Shown here piece after piece: positions 9,370 through 17,052 of a stretch of 64,000 nucleotides of DNA (its first letter is position 1; the number at the start of each line of letters is the position of its first letter). The position numbers were made by a program, and so were the translations under genes. The stretch is from contig JAKSLX010000004.1 in NCBI GenBank assembly GCA_024400915.1, positions 62,001 to 126,000 on the forward strand, given 5' to 3'. This DNA comes from Treponema sp. GTDB lineage: Bacteria > Spirochaetota > Spirochaetia > Treponematales > Treponemataceae. Under the pieces are notes generated by a model. That model saw only the letters and a list, made by a program, of their open reading frames with translations, ran no database searches and was not told the origin of the DNA.

Positions 9370-10728
9370 TTGAATTACCAGCACGAATACAACAAATCTC
9401 ATAGAGACAGAGGTCGATCTTTTGAAGATCTCTCAAAGGAAGAAATTTATGAGATGCTCTACCACGACTCCATTACAGGTTACTATAACTGGACTCACAT
9501 GTGGCATGCGCTGGATCCACAAAATCCCAAAGATTATACTTACGGGTTCGTTCATTTTGACATAAAAGATTTCAAGATGATCAATGATGTCTACGGACAT
9601 GGAGTTGCGAACAATGTACTCCGTATGGTCTGCCATCACATAGAGAAACAGGATTGGGTCATTGAAGGTTGCCGCTGTGACAACGACAACTTTGCCATGA
9701 TGGTAACCTCATGCGACAATGAAACCCTCCGCAAACGCCTTGAAAAATTCTTCGAGGAAATTTCCTTCCTTTCCGAGAACAAAAACTACAAGTTATTTTA
9801 CCGCTGCGGTGTCGTAACCGTAGAAGATGCCATCAAGAAGGCAGATACTGTTGCTGACCTTGCAAAACTTGCTCAGGCTCAGGGTAAAAAGCATTACTGC
9901 ACGGAAATAATGTTCTTTACCTCCGAGATGTATGAACGAATTCAGAAAGAACAGAAATACCTCACTTACCTTGGAGAAGCAATAAACAATGATGAATTCC
10001 TTGTTTATCTTCAACCCAAATACGACATAAAGACAGAAAAGATTACCGGTGCAGAAGCCCTTGTCCGCTGGAACTACAAGCATGAAAAAATTCTGTCTCC
10101 AGGGGAATTCATATCGGTATTTGAATCAAATGATGTAATCGGTAAGGTGGATCAGGTAGTTTTGACAAAGGTCTGCATATTCCTGGACGACATGAAAAAA
10201 CAAGGGCTTCCGCTCCATCCTATTTCCGTAAACCTTTCCCGTCGAAGAATGGAAAACAAGCACCTAAAGGAACAGATTCTTGCTACGGTTGATTTCTATG
10301 AAATTCCCCATGAAATGATAGAATTTGAACTTACAGAAAGCGCCGCATATTCCGACAGGGATTCAATGCTTCAGCTTCTTTCAGAACTCCGCGACCTGGG
10401 CTTTCTTATTTCCATGGACGATTTTGGAACCGGCTACTCTTCCCTCAGCCTTTTGAAAGACATGCCTATGGATACCCTGAAGGTAGACAAATGCTTTGTT
10501 GATTCAATACTCACTTCATCAGAAACTTCAAAAGAATGCATACTCCTTAAAGAGATAATCTGGCTTTCAAAGATGATGGGGTTCTGCTGCATTGCGGAAG
10601 GTGCAGAAACAAAAGAACAGGTTGATTTTTTAAGGAATGCCGGCTGCGACAAAATACAGGGCTTCTATTATAGCAAACCTATCCCTATGGAAGATTACAT
10701 TCTTAAAATCAAGGAAGAAAGAAAATAA
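9370..10728 (+). CDS. Cyclic di-GMP phosphodiesterase with degenerate GGDEF and intact EAL domain
   Basis: 452 residues without membrane segments, so probably cytosolic. Residues about 30-190 form a GGDEF-like domain whose signature is changed to DNDNF (residues 104-108), so cyclase activity is unlikely. The domain may be a sensor or GTP-binding module. Residues about 195-450 form an EAL domain with the catalytic set intact: EALVRW (Glu229), SVNLS, EFELTES, MDDFGTGYSS, LKVDK, AEGAE and QGFYYSKP. It should hydrolyse c-di-GMP to pGpG. The start is TTG at 9370, preceded by CCGGAGG 5 nt upstream. It converges with a hybrid kinase; a functional link is possible but unproven. Confidence 0.88.
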   Translation: MNYQHEYNKSHRDRGRSFEDLSKEEIYEMLYHDSITGYYNWTHMWHALDPQNPKDYTYGFVHFDIKDFKMINDVYGHGVANNVLRMVCHHIEKQDWVIEGCRCDNDNFAMMVTSCDNETLRKRLEKFFEEISFLSENKNYKLFYRCGVVTVEDAIKKADTVADLAKLAQAQGKKHYCTEIMFFTSEMYERIQKEQKYLTYLGEAINNDEFLVYLQPKYDIKTEKITGAEALVRWNYKHEKILSPGEFISVFESNDVIGKVDQVVLTKVCIFLDDMKKQGLPLHPISVNLSRRRMENKHLKEQILATVDFYEIPHEMIEFELTESAAYSDRDSMLQLLSELRDLGFLISMDDFGTGYSSLSLLKDMPMDTLKVDKCFVDSILTSSETSKECILLKEIIWLSKMMGFCCIAEGAETKEQVDFLRNAGCDKIQGFYYSKPIPMEDYILKIKEERK

Positions 10729-10743
10729 ACAGGCAATACCCTA

Positions 10744-12903
10744 CTATGACTGATCTGCGGAAACATGAACCTTCATGTCCATCATTTCCTTAAGCTTGAC
10801 CAAAAGATCATTGATGTCGAAAGGCTTTGAAACGAATTTATCCATGCCGCATTCAATGGCCTGATTCTTATCTTCTTCAAAGGCATTGGCCGTCATTGCA
10901 ATGATAGGAACACCAGCCTTTTTCTTGTCTTCAAGGGAACGAATTTTCTTTGTAGCTTCATATCCGTTCATCACCGGCATCATTACATCCATAAGGATAA
11001 CCTTGTAATAATCTGCAGGGGAATCATTAACCATCTGAACCGCCTGGCTTCCGTTTTCAGCTTCTTCCATGATAAAGCCAACGGATTTCAAAAGTTCAGT
11101 TGCAATTTCACGGTTCAGCTCATTATCCTCAACAAGAAGAATTCTTGCACCCTTGAATGAATCTATTACAGACGATTCGTAGACATTTTCCTTCTTGTCT
11201 TCAACAGGAACTTCTCCTTCCTTTGCATTTTCAAAGTCAAAGCAAACAAGGAATTCACTACCCTTGCCTTCCTCAGACTTTACAAAGATTGAGCCTTCCA
11301 TTCTGTCAACAAGGCTCTTGGTAATGGCAAGACCAAGACCTGTACCCTGAATTTTTGCAATAGATTTATTTTCATCGCGTTCAAACGGAGTAAAAAGTTT
11401 TTCAAGGAATTTCTTTGACATGCCTATGCCGTTGTCCTTGATGCGGAACTGATATGAAGAAGTACCGTCGGAAATTGAAGGCATCTCGGTTATCATGAAC
11501 TGAACCTTACCAAATTCCGGAGTATACTTTACGGCATTACCAACAATGTTTATGAGGATCTGATTCAACCTCAATCCGTCGACCATTATTGGGCGTGCAA
11601 GATTTCCCCTTTTGATAAGGCTGTATTCAAGATGCTTAATCTGAATCTGAGACTGCATGACAGTATCAACATCACTGACAATTTTTTCAATTGTAGTTAC
11701 AGTCTTGTTGATTTTCATCTTGCCGCTTTCAATGCGGGACATATCAAGAACATCATTGATAAGAGAAAGAAGATGATTGCTCGAAGACTTGATCTTATCA
11801 AGATACGTCTTGACAATAGCCTGTTCGTTAATGTGATTGAGGGCAAGGGTCGTAAATCCAATGATGGCATTCATAGGAGTACGAATATCATGGGACATGT
11901 TTGAAAGGAACATTGTCTTTGCATGACTGGCACTTTCGGCCATGGCAAGAGTTTCCTGCAGGAGTTTCTTCTGCTTCATCTCGTGCTCAATCTCATCATC
12001 AACATTCATAAAGGCAAGAAGGAAATTTCCAGTTTCCTTGATATCACCAATGCGGACAACCTTGAGCTTCATGTATTGAAGCTTGTTGTTTATGTTCGAA
12101 CGGAAATTTACATAGAAAGTTTCACGCTTGATGAGCTGACGAAGAATATTGTCACGGGAAAATGCCATACGCATCATGTCGCGGTCATCGGCATAGACAG
12201 AAACATCAATGTAGAATTCCAAAGCATCATCGTAATACTGTTCCCCAAGTTCATCACTATAGAAAGCACCTGCAACATCATTCACACGGACAATCCTGAT
12301 TTTGTTAGTCATCAGGTTAACCATAAAAACATTAGTGTAATCTATGGAAAGAGCATTAATGATTTCAAGCTGATATACTTTTTCTTCTTCCCTCTTGTAG
12401 CTTGTAGTAATATTTTTTACAACTGCAAGGCCAAGTATGTCTCCAGTTTCTTTTTCCTGAGTAAGGATGACAGTATTGCGAGTCCAGAAAGATTCCCCTT
12501 CAAAATTAGGCTTGTTGATGTCAAACCACAATTCATATTTTCCGGTTATGAAGGCATCCATAAGGTAGGAAGCATCCATATTGGCCATGAACTTTTCCTT
12601 TTCAGAATCTGCAAGATCCCAGGAAACCGATTCAAGGAATTTTTCGTATGTACATACTTCAGGAAGATCGAAGGCATGTCTCAAGCGAACGATTCTTTCA
12701 CCGAAACGCTGGAGAGGATTTCCCATGAGAAGATTTTTTGTAAGGTTGAATTCAAATACAAGAATTGCATCAGAAACAATGGCACGTTTATACTGGTCAC
12801 CGGACACTCCGATAAGTTCATCACCTATCTGAATCGGGCGCTCAAGCCTTCTAAATTCCGAGGAATTTTCATGATTTTCCATATTCATGCCATTTTCAGC
12901 CAT
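10744..12903 (-). CDS. Soluble PAS-type hybrid histidine kinase with C-terminal receiver domain
   Basis: 719 residues, no transmembrane segment. Residues about 35-170 and 180-305 look like two PAS-type sensory domains, followed by a coiled linker and the dimerisation/phosphoacceptor helix SNMSHDIRTPMNAIIGF with His338. The ATPase domain shows the N box NQILINIVGNAVKYT, DNGIGMSKK and TGLGLAITKSL. A receiver domain follows: LLVEDNELNRE, phosphoacceptor Asp639 in VILMDVMMP, MTANA and VSKPFD. No output domain is present, so the phosphate is either passed to an unseen partner or used for feedback. The ATG at 12903 lies 9 nt from a TATAAT box. It converges with the EAL gene, 15 bp apart. Confidence 0.9.
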   Translation of the reverse strand: MAENGMNMENHENSSEFRRLERPIQIGDELIGVSGDQYKRAIVSDAILVFEFNLTKNLLMGNPLQRFGERIVRLRHAFDLPEVCTYEKFLESVSWDLADSEKEKFMANMDASYLMDAFITGKYELWFDINKPNFEGESFWTRNTVILTQEKETGDILGLAVVKNITTSYKREEEKVYQLEIINALSIDYTNVFMVNLMTNKIRIVRVNDVAGAFYSDELGEQYYDDALEFYIDVSVYADDRDMMRMAFSRDNILRQLIKRETFYVNFRSNINNKLQYMKLKVVRIGDIKETGNFLLAFMNVDDEIEHEMKQKKLLQETLAMAESASHAKTMFLSNMSHDIRTPMNAIIGFTTLALNHINEQAIVKTYLDKIKSSSNHLLSLINDVLDMSRIESGKMKINKTVTTIEKIVSDVDTVMQSQIQIKHLEYSLIKRGNLARPIMVDGLRLNQILINIVGNAVKYTPEFGKVQFMITEMPSISDGTSSYQFRIKDNGIGMSKKFLEKLFTPFERDENKSIAKIQGTGLGLAITKSLVDRMEGSIFVKSEEGKGSEFLVCFDFENAKEGEVPVEDKKENVYESSVIDSFKGARILLVEDNELNREIATELLKSVGFIMEEAENGSQAVQMVNDSPADYYKVILMDVMMPVMNGYEATKKIRSLEDKKKAGVPIIAMTANAFEEDKNQAIECGMDKFVSKPFDINDLLVKLKEMMDMKVHVSADQS

Positions 12904-12912
12904 ATAGTACTA

Positions 12913-12918
12913 ATTATA
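12913..12918 (-). promoter_or_regulatory. Candidate -10 box for the hybrid kinase
   Basis: TATAAT on the reverse strand, 9 nt before ATG 12903. The mRNA leader would be only about 2-3 nt. No Shine-Dalgarno. Confidence 0.45.
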
Positions 12919-12970
12919 ATACGGAAAAATCATAAAACAAATAAAAAATTTAGTTATGTTAAATATAAAA

Positions 12971-13008
12971 GCCATCCTTAGGATTCAGCTATGAAACCTA
13001 AGGATGGC
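12971..13008 (-). terminator. Rho-independent terminator of leuB
   Basis: Perfect 12-bp stem GCCATCCTTAGG (12971-12982) with its complement (12997-13008) and a 14-nt loop. On the reverse strand it is followed by a T-rich stretch. It sits 39 nt after the leuB stop. Confidence 0.8.
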
Positions 13009-13047
13009 CTTAACAGAAAGTTAAATCTGTATCACGATAGTTGCAAT

Positions 13048-14133
13048 TTACAGTCTGTCTACTACCAACTGACCCATAGCCTTTGTACCTACGAGCTTGC
13101 CGGCAGACTTTACTGCTTCAAGTTCTGAACCTGCGATGTCACCTGTGCGGTATCCTTCGTCAAGAACCTTTTCAACAGCAGCTTCGATTGCCTTTGCTTC
13201 TGTTTCAAGACCGAATGAGTAACGAAGGAGCATTGCTGCAGAAAGGATTGTAGCCAATGGGTTTGCAAGATCCTTGCCAGCGATGTCTGGAGCTGAACCG
13301 TGGATTGGTTCGTAAAGTCCAGGACCTGATTCACCAAGGGAAGCCGAAGCGAGCATTCCGATTGAACCTGTGATCTGAGAAGCTTCGTCAGAAAGGATGT
13401 CGCCGAACATGTTGGATGTGGCAATAACGTCAAACTGGCGTGGATTGCGAACCATCTGCATAGATGCGTTGTCGATGTAGAGGTATGAAAGTGTTACATC
13501 AGGATAGTCACCCTTGATTGTTTCTGTTACCTTGCGCCAAAGCTGTGATGAGTTGAGGATGTTTGCCTTGTCTACAACGCAAAGTCTCTTCTGTCTCTTC
13601 TGAGCAAATTCAAATCCCATGCGAACGATTCTTTCGATTTCTTCCCATGTGTAGCGTTCTGTATCCCATGCGCTCTTTCCGTCTGCTGCTGTTCCGCGGT
13701 CACCAAAGTAGATGCCGGAAATAAGCTCGCGAACGATGAGGATATCAAGACCGTCGCCTACGATTTCATCCTTAAGTGGACATGCATCCTTAAGCTGCTT
13801 GAACATAACTGCTGGACGGAGGTTTGCAAATACCTTCATTCCACCGCGAAGACCAAGGAGAGCCTTTTCTGGGCGGAGTTCTGAAGCAAGATTGTCCCAC
13901 TTTGGACCACCAACTGCACCAAGGAGAACAGCATCGCTCTTGAGACACTTGTCCAATTCTTCCTGAATGAGAGGCTTACCGAACTTGTCGATTGAGCATC
14001 CGCCTGCTGTAACTGTGTCATAAGACCACCTGTGGCCGAACTTTTCTGCTACCTTGTCGAGAACCTTAACTGCTTCTGCAACAACATCTGGACCGATTCC
14101 GTCACCAGGAATAAGTGCGATTTTCTTTTCCAT
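13048..14133 (-). CDS. leuB: 3-isopropylmalate dehydrogenase
   Basis: 361 residues, a usual length for LeuB. Signatures are IALIPGDGIGPDVV at the N-terminus, LLGLRGGMKVFANLRP, LIVRELISGIYFGDRG, the catalytic Lys/Asp region VVDKANILNSS, and NMFGDILSDEASQITGSIGM with GLYEPIHGSAPDIAGK at the C-terminus. It oxidatively decarboxylates 3-isopropylmalate in leucine synthesis. The same enzyme can act on 3-methylmalate in the citramalate route to isoleucine, and cimA lies just upstream in the same direction, though separated by a terminator. The frame stays open to 14169, but ATG 14133 has an AGGAG ribosome-binding site 7-8 nt upstream, which decides the start. Confidence 0.93.
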   Translation of the reverse strand: MEKKIALIPGDGIGPDVVAEAVKVLDKVAEKFGHRWSYDTVTAGGCSIDKFGKPLIQEELDKCLKSDAVLLGAVGGPKWDNLASELRPEKALLGLRGGMKVFANLRPAVMFKQLKDACPLKDEIVGDGLDILIVRELISGIYFGDRGTAADGKSAWDTERYTWEEIERIVRMGFEFAQKRQKRLCVVDKANILNSSQLWRKVTETIKGDYPDVTLSYLYIDNASMQMVRNPRQFDVIATSNMFGDILSDEASQITGSIGMLASASLGESGPGLYEPIHGSAPDIAGKDLANPLATILSAAMLLRYSFGLETEAKAIEAAVEKVLDEGYRTGDIAGSELEAVKSAGKLVGTKAMGQLVVDRL

Positions 14134-14263
14134 TGTATTTCTCCTAAAAAACGCCCGAAGTCTGCACAAAAATGCGCCGCTTCTATTGTTTATATATACT
14201 TAAGTTTCTTTAATAATACTAAAGTATTTGAATTTATGCAAGGGTAAAAAATGCACATTCCAG

Positions 14264-14278
14264 AGGGGACAGACCCCT
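14264..14278 (+). repeat. REP-like palindrome copy 2
   Basis: Exact AGGGGACAGACCCCT in the leader region between cimA and leuB, 15 bp before a diverged third copy in the same orientation. Confidence 0.8.
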
Positions 14279-14292
14279 ATTGATTATGACAA

Positions 14293-14307
14293 AGGGGACA
14301 GACCTCT
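14293..14307 (+). repeat. REP-like palindrome copy 3 (one mismatch)
   Basis: AGGGGACAGACCTCT, one C-to-T change in the right arm. Forms a direct pair with copy 2. Confidence 0.7.
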
Positions 14308-14337
14308 CGTAAATGATTGCTGAGCACAAAACATGCA

Positions 14338-14434
14338 GCATTGCTTAGTCTGCCGAAGTATCCAACAATTTCTAGATGCTGGTAGTAGTACTTATATAGC
14401 CTACAAAAATAAAAGCTGCACGCCTAAGCAATGC
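14338..14434. repeat. 11-bp inverted repeat overlapping the cimA terminator
   Basis: GCATTGCTTAG (14338-14348) and CTAAGCAATGC (14424-14434). The second arm overlaps the loop and right arm of the cimA terminator hairpin, so the two structures exclude each other. The 330-bp gap 14134-14463 otherwise holds the two REP copies, the cimA terminator and an A/T-rich leuB promoter region (TATATA near 14190-14200). Confidence 0.5.
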
Positions 14435-14439
14435 AGCTT
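14404..14439 (-). terminator. Rho-independent terminator of cimA
   Basis: Reverse-strand hairpin AAGCTGCA / TGCAGCTT (14413-14420 and 14432-14439, 11-nt loop) followed by a TTATTTTTG tract. It begins about 24 nt past the cimA stop. Confidence 0.7.
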
Positions 14440-14463
14440 CCATATGTTCAGCAGGATAAAAAC

Positions 14464-16062
14464 CTACATCAATTTGTTGAACCTTTTTTCAAGGTCCTTG
14501 ATGAGCTTGTACTCAAAGGAATCAACCAGGGCAAACCATGAAGCTTCAACAAGGTCGCAGCTCACCCCTACTGTAGTCCAGCTATCGGTTCCATCCGTTG
14601 ATTCGATGAGAACGCGAACACGGCTGGCAGTTGCGCTCTTTCCGTCAAGAACACGAACCTTATAGTCCGTAAGATGAATGTTGTTGACTGCAGGATAGAA
14701 CGGTTCAAGAGCCTGACGAAGGGCAACGTCAAGGGCATTGATCTGTCCCTTTCCTTCTCCAGCTGCAACACGGGTATTTCCTTCCACATCAACCTTAAGG
14801 TGGGCAAATGAATAAAGTCCTTCTTCAACAAGAGGCTTTTCACCGCTTACCTTGTAGTAATGCAGATTGAAGAACGGCTGGTACTTACCGATGAGCTTAC
14901 GAACCAGAAGCTCAAAACTTCCGTCGGCACCTTCAAACTGATAGCCTTCGTGTTCAAGCTGCTTTACCTTTGCGATGATTTCCGCAACAACAGGATCAGA
15001 TTTCTGAATAGAAGAATCAAACTTCTTGATTTTTTCAATGATCATGCTGCGACCAGCAACCTCGCTCATGAGGAACACGCGTTCATTGCCGACAGTTTCC
15101 GGTGTGATGTGCTCATATGCAAACGGATTCTTGAGGACTGCATCGATATGCATTCCGGCTTTGTGCGCAAAGGCATTCTGACCAACATAAGGCATGCCTG
15201 CTTCAAGAGGAATGTTTGCGATCTCCGCAATGCGATGGCATATCGGTGTAAGTTTTTCCATGCAGTCAGACGGAATACATTCGTAGCCCATCTTAAGCTG
15301 AAGGTTTGCAATAATCGTTGAAAGGTTTGCGTTACCAGTGCGCTCTCCAAAACCAAGGAGAACACCCTGAACATGTGTGGCGCCATTTTCAACTGCGACA
15401 AGAGAATTGGCGACTGCAAGTCCTGAATCGTTGTGAGTGTGGATTCCAATCTTTACCTTGTCGCCGAATTTTTCAAAAGCGGCCTTCACTGCATCTGCAC
15501 ATTCGCCGAGCATGGCACCACCCTTCGTCTCGCAAAGACAAAGAACGGAAGCACCGCCTTCAACGGCAGCATTGAGTGAAGCAAGGGCATAATCCTTGTT
15601 TGCGGCATAACCTGTGAAAAAATGCTCCGCGTCAAACATTACGTTGCGTCCCTTGCCTTTAAGGTATGCGCATGTATCGCGGATCATCTCAAGGTTTTCA
15701 TCAAGAGTTGCATGAAGAATGTCCGTTACCTGAAAGTCCCAGGTCTTGCCAAAAATGCAGACATCTTCAGTCTCTGCTGAAAGAAGGCTTGTAAGGTTTG
15801 CATCTTCGGAACATGCAATATCCTTTCTACGTGTCGAGCCGAATGCAACAAGACGTGCGGTCTTAAGCTTGAGTTCCTTTGCCTTCTGGAAAAATTCCAT
15901 ATCCTTTGGATTGGAACCAGGATTACCGGCTTCAATATAATTAACACCAAGATCATCCAGAGCTTCTACAATATGAATTTTGTCCTGCACTGAAAAGCTG
16001 ATACCTTCGCCCTGCGAACCGTCTCTAAGTGTTGAATCGAATATGTCTATTTTCTTTGTCAT
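14464..16062 (-). CDS. cimA: (R)-citramalate synthase
   Basis: 532 residues of the LeuA/CimA family. The N-terminal TIM barrel shows FDSTLRDGSQGEGISFS, GIHTHNDSGLAVANS with the metal-binding His-x-His, GFGERTGNANLSTIIANL, and NAFAHKAGMHIDAV. The C-terminal part, from about residue 390, is the LeuA regulatory dimerisation domain. The LRDGSQGEG form of the motif and the length point to CimA (acetyl-CoA plus pyruvate to citramalate) rather than 2-isopropylmalate synthase. The product enters isoleucine synthesis through LeuCD and LeuB. Start ATG 16062 lacks a Shine-Dalgarno and has TAATAT 7 nt upstream. Confidence 0.88.
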   Translation of the reverse strand: MTKKIDIFDSTLRDGSQGEGISFSVQDKIHIVEALDDLGVNYIEAGNPGSNPKDMEFFQKAKELKLKTARLVAFGSTRRKDIACSEDANLTSLLSAETEDVCIFGKTWDFQVTDILHATLDENLEMIRDTCAYLKGKGRNVMFDAEHFFTGYAANKDYALASLNAAVEGGASVLCLCETKGGAMLGECADAVKAAFEKFGDKVKIGIHTHNDSGLAVANSLVAVENGATHVQGVLLGFGERTGNANLSTIIANLQLKMGYECIPSDCMEKLTPICHRIAEIANIPLEAGMPYVGQNAFAHKAGMHIDAVLKNPFAYEHITPETVGNERVFLMSEVAGRSMIIEKIKKFDSSIQKSDPVVAEIIAKVKQLEHEGYQFEGADGSFELLVRKLIGKYQPFFNLHYYKVSGEKPLVEEGLYSFAHLKVDVEGNTRVAAGEGKGQINALDVALRQALEPFYPAVNNIHLTDYKVRVLDGKSATASRVRVLIESTDGTDSWTTVGVSCDLVEASWFALVDSFEYKLIKDLEKRFNKLM

Positions 16063-16069
16063 AGGCGAT

Positions 16070-16075
16070 ATATTA
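16070..16075 (-). promoter_or_regulatory. Candidate leaderless -10 box for cimA
   Basis: TAATAT on the reverse strand, 7 nt before ATG 16062. Confidence 0.35.
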
Positions 16076-16106
16076 ACAAAAAAAAAGGTTAGAGTATATA
16101 CGACAG

Positions 16107-16121
16107 AGGGGACAGACCCCT
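16107..16121 (+). repeat. REP-like palindrome copy 4
   Basis: Exact AGGGGACAGACCCCT inside the divergent promoter region between cimA and the HAD gene. Confidence 0.8.
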
Positions 16122-16150
16122 ATATTTGCCACCGTTACACGAACTGACAG

Positions 16151-16165
16151 AGGGGACAGACCCCT
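16151..16165 (+). repeat. REP-like palindrome copy 5
   Basis: Exact AGGGGACAGACCCCT, a direct repeat of copy 4 with 29 bp between them. Confidence 0.8.
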
Positions 16166-16199
16166 ATGGAACGGAATTGCGGATTTTTCCCTATTCTGA

Positions 16200-16207
16200 T
16201 ATATATA
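16200..16207 (+). promoter_or_regulatory. Candidate leaderless -10 box for the HAD phosphatase
   Basis: A TATATATA run ends 5 nt before ATG 16213. The exact hexamer is ambiguous. No Shine-Dalgarno. Confidence 0.35.
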
Positions 16208-16212
16208 CGATT

Positions 16213-17052
16213 ATGAAGAAAACACCTGAAAACAAGCTGAATGTAAAACTCATCGCCCTTGATCTTGACGACACTTTGCTTAATGACGAACGTTCAATTG
16301 ACAGCAAAACCGTAAAAGTTTTGCAGGCAGCGGCAGACAAAGGCATTTACATAGTTCTCTGTTCAGGCCGTGCAGAAGATGGAATTCTACCTTTTGTAAG
16401 AAAATTAGACATTGCAGGAAAGGAAACAGGCCGATTTCTCATCGCCATCAACGGCTGCAGTGTTTTTGACATGCACCAGAGAAAGCAAATATACCTCAAA
16501 AGCGTAGACAGCGATATTCTTCTCTATGCTAACCAGGAAGCTGAAAAATCAGGATTAGATACTGAAGTTTACTCACCTGATGTAATTTTCTATAAAAAAG
16601 AAACCAGCTGGACGCGTCTTGATGTGGATATGTGCCATGTAAAGGGACAGGTTGTTGAGAATTACGAAACATTTTTAAAGAACGGCAAATTTCCAAAGAT
16701 GCTGATTCCCGGAGAACCTGAAAAGCTCCTTATTCTTCAGGAGAAAATGAAAAAAGAACTTAAGAATCGTGCTGTAATCTTTACAAGCAAGCCTTACTTT
16801 CTTGAACTTCTTCCTCCCAAATGCGGAAAAGGAGAGGCAATTGAATTCCTAGCAAGAGAACTCGGCATTTCTATGGATCAAACCATGGGATTTGGTGACA
16901 GCATGAATGACGAAAGCATGATCAGAATGTGTGGAAACGGAATTGCCATGTGCAACGGTCTTGATTATATAAAGAAAATCGCCAACTATGTCACTGAAAA
17001 GGACAACAACAATGACGGCGTCGGGGATTTCATAGAAAAGTATGTCCTCTAG
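16213..17052 (+). CDS. Cof-type HAD-superfamily phosphatase
   Basis: About 279 residues from ATG 16213. HAD motif I is LIALDLDDTLLND, with the nucleophile and acid/base aspartates. Motif II is in VLCSGRAEDG. The conserved Lys is in the KGEAIEFLARELGI region, and motif IV is MGFGDSMNDESMI. The cap between motifs II and III is the large C2B type of the Cof/YidA group, which dephosphorylates small sugar phosphates, flavin precursors or similar metabolites. The substrate cannot be read from sequence. The open frame extends upstream to 16126 through the REP copies, but that N-terminus has no family similarity. It ends tail to tail with the methyltransferase gene, overlapping by 4 bp. Confidence 0.85.
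   Translation: MKKTPENKLNVKLIALDLDDTLLNDERSIDSKTVKVLQAAADKGIYIVLCSGRAEDGILPFVRKLDIAGKETGRFLIAINGCSVFDMHQRKQIYLKSVDSDILLYANQEAEKSGLDTEVYSPDVIFYKKETSWTRLDVDMCHVKGQVVENYETFLKNGKFPKMLIPGEPEKLLILQEKMKKELKNRAVIFTSKPYFLELLPPKCGKGEAIEFLARELGISMDQTMGFGDSMNDESMIRMCGNGIAMCNGLDYIKKIANYVTEKDNNNDGVGDFIEKYVL

Noticed and set aside
11923..12981. 352-residue open frame opposite the hybrid kinase
   Set aside because: It mirrors a well-supported kinase gene; composition (many Phe, Ile, Asn, His) is typical of an antisense shadow and there is no start signal.
14134..14463. T-box or leucine leader peptide upstream of leuB
   Set aside because: No T-box sequence, specifier loop or short Leu-rich frame was found.
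14264..16165. CRISPR array
   Set aside because: The 15-nt copies are widely and unevenly spaced, partly inside genes, and there are no cas genes.
16126..16212. N-terminal extension of the HAD phosphatase
   Set aside because: The extra 29 codons are read through a REP copy and a promoter; family similarity begins after ATG 16213.
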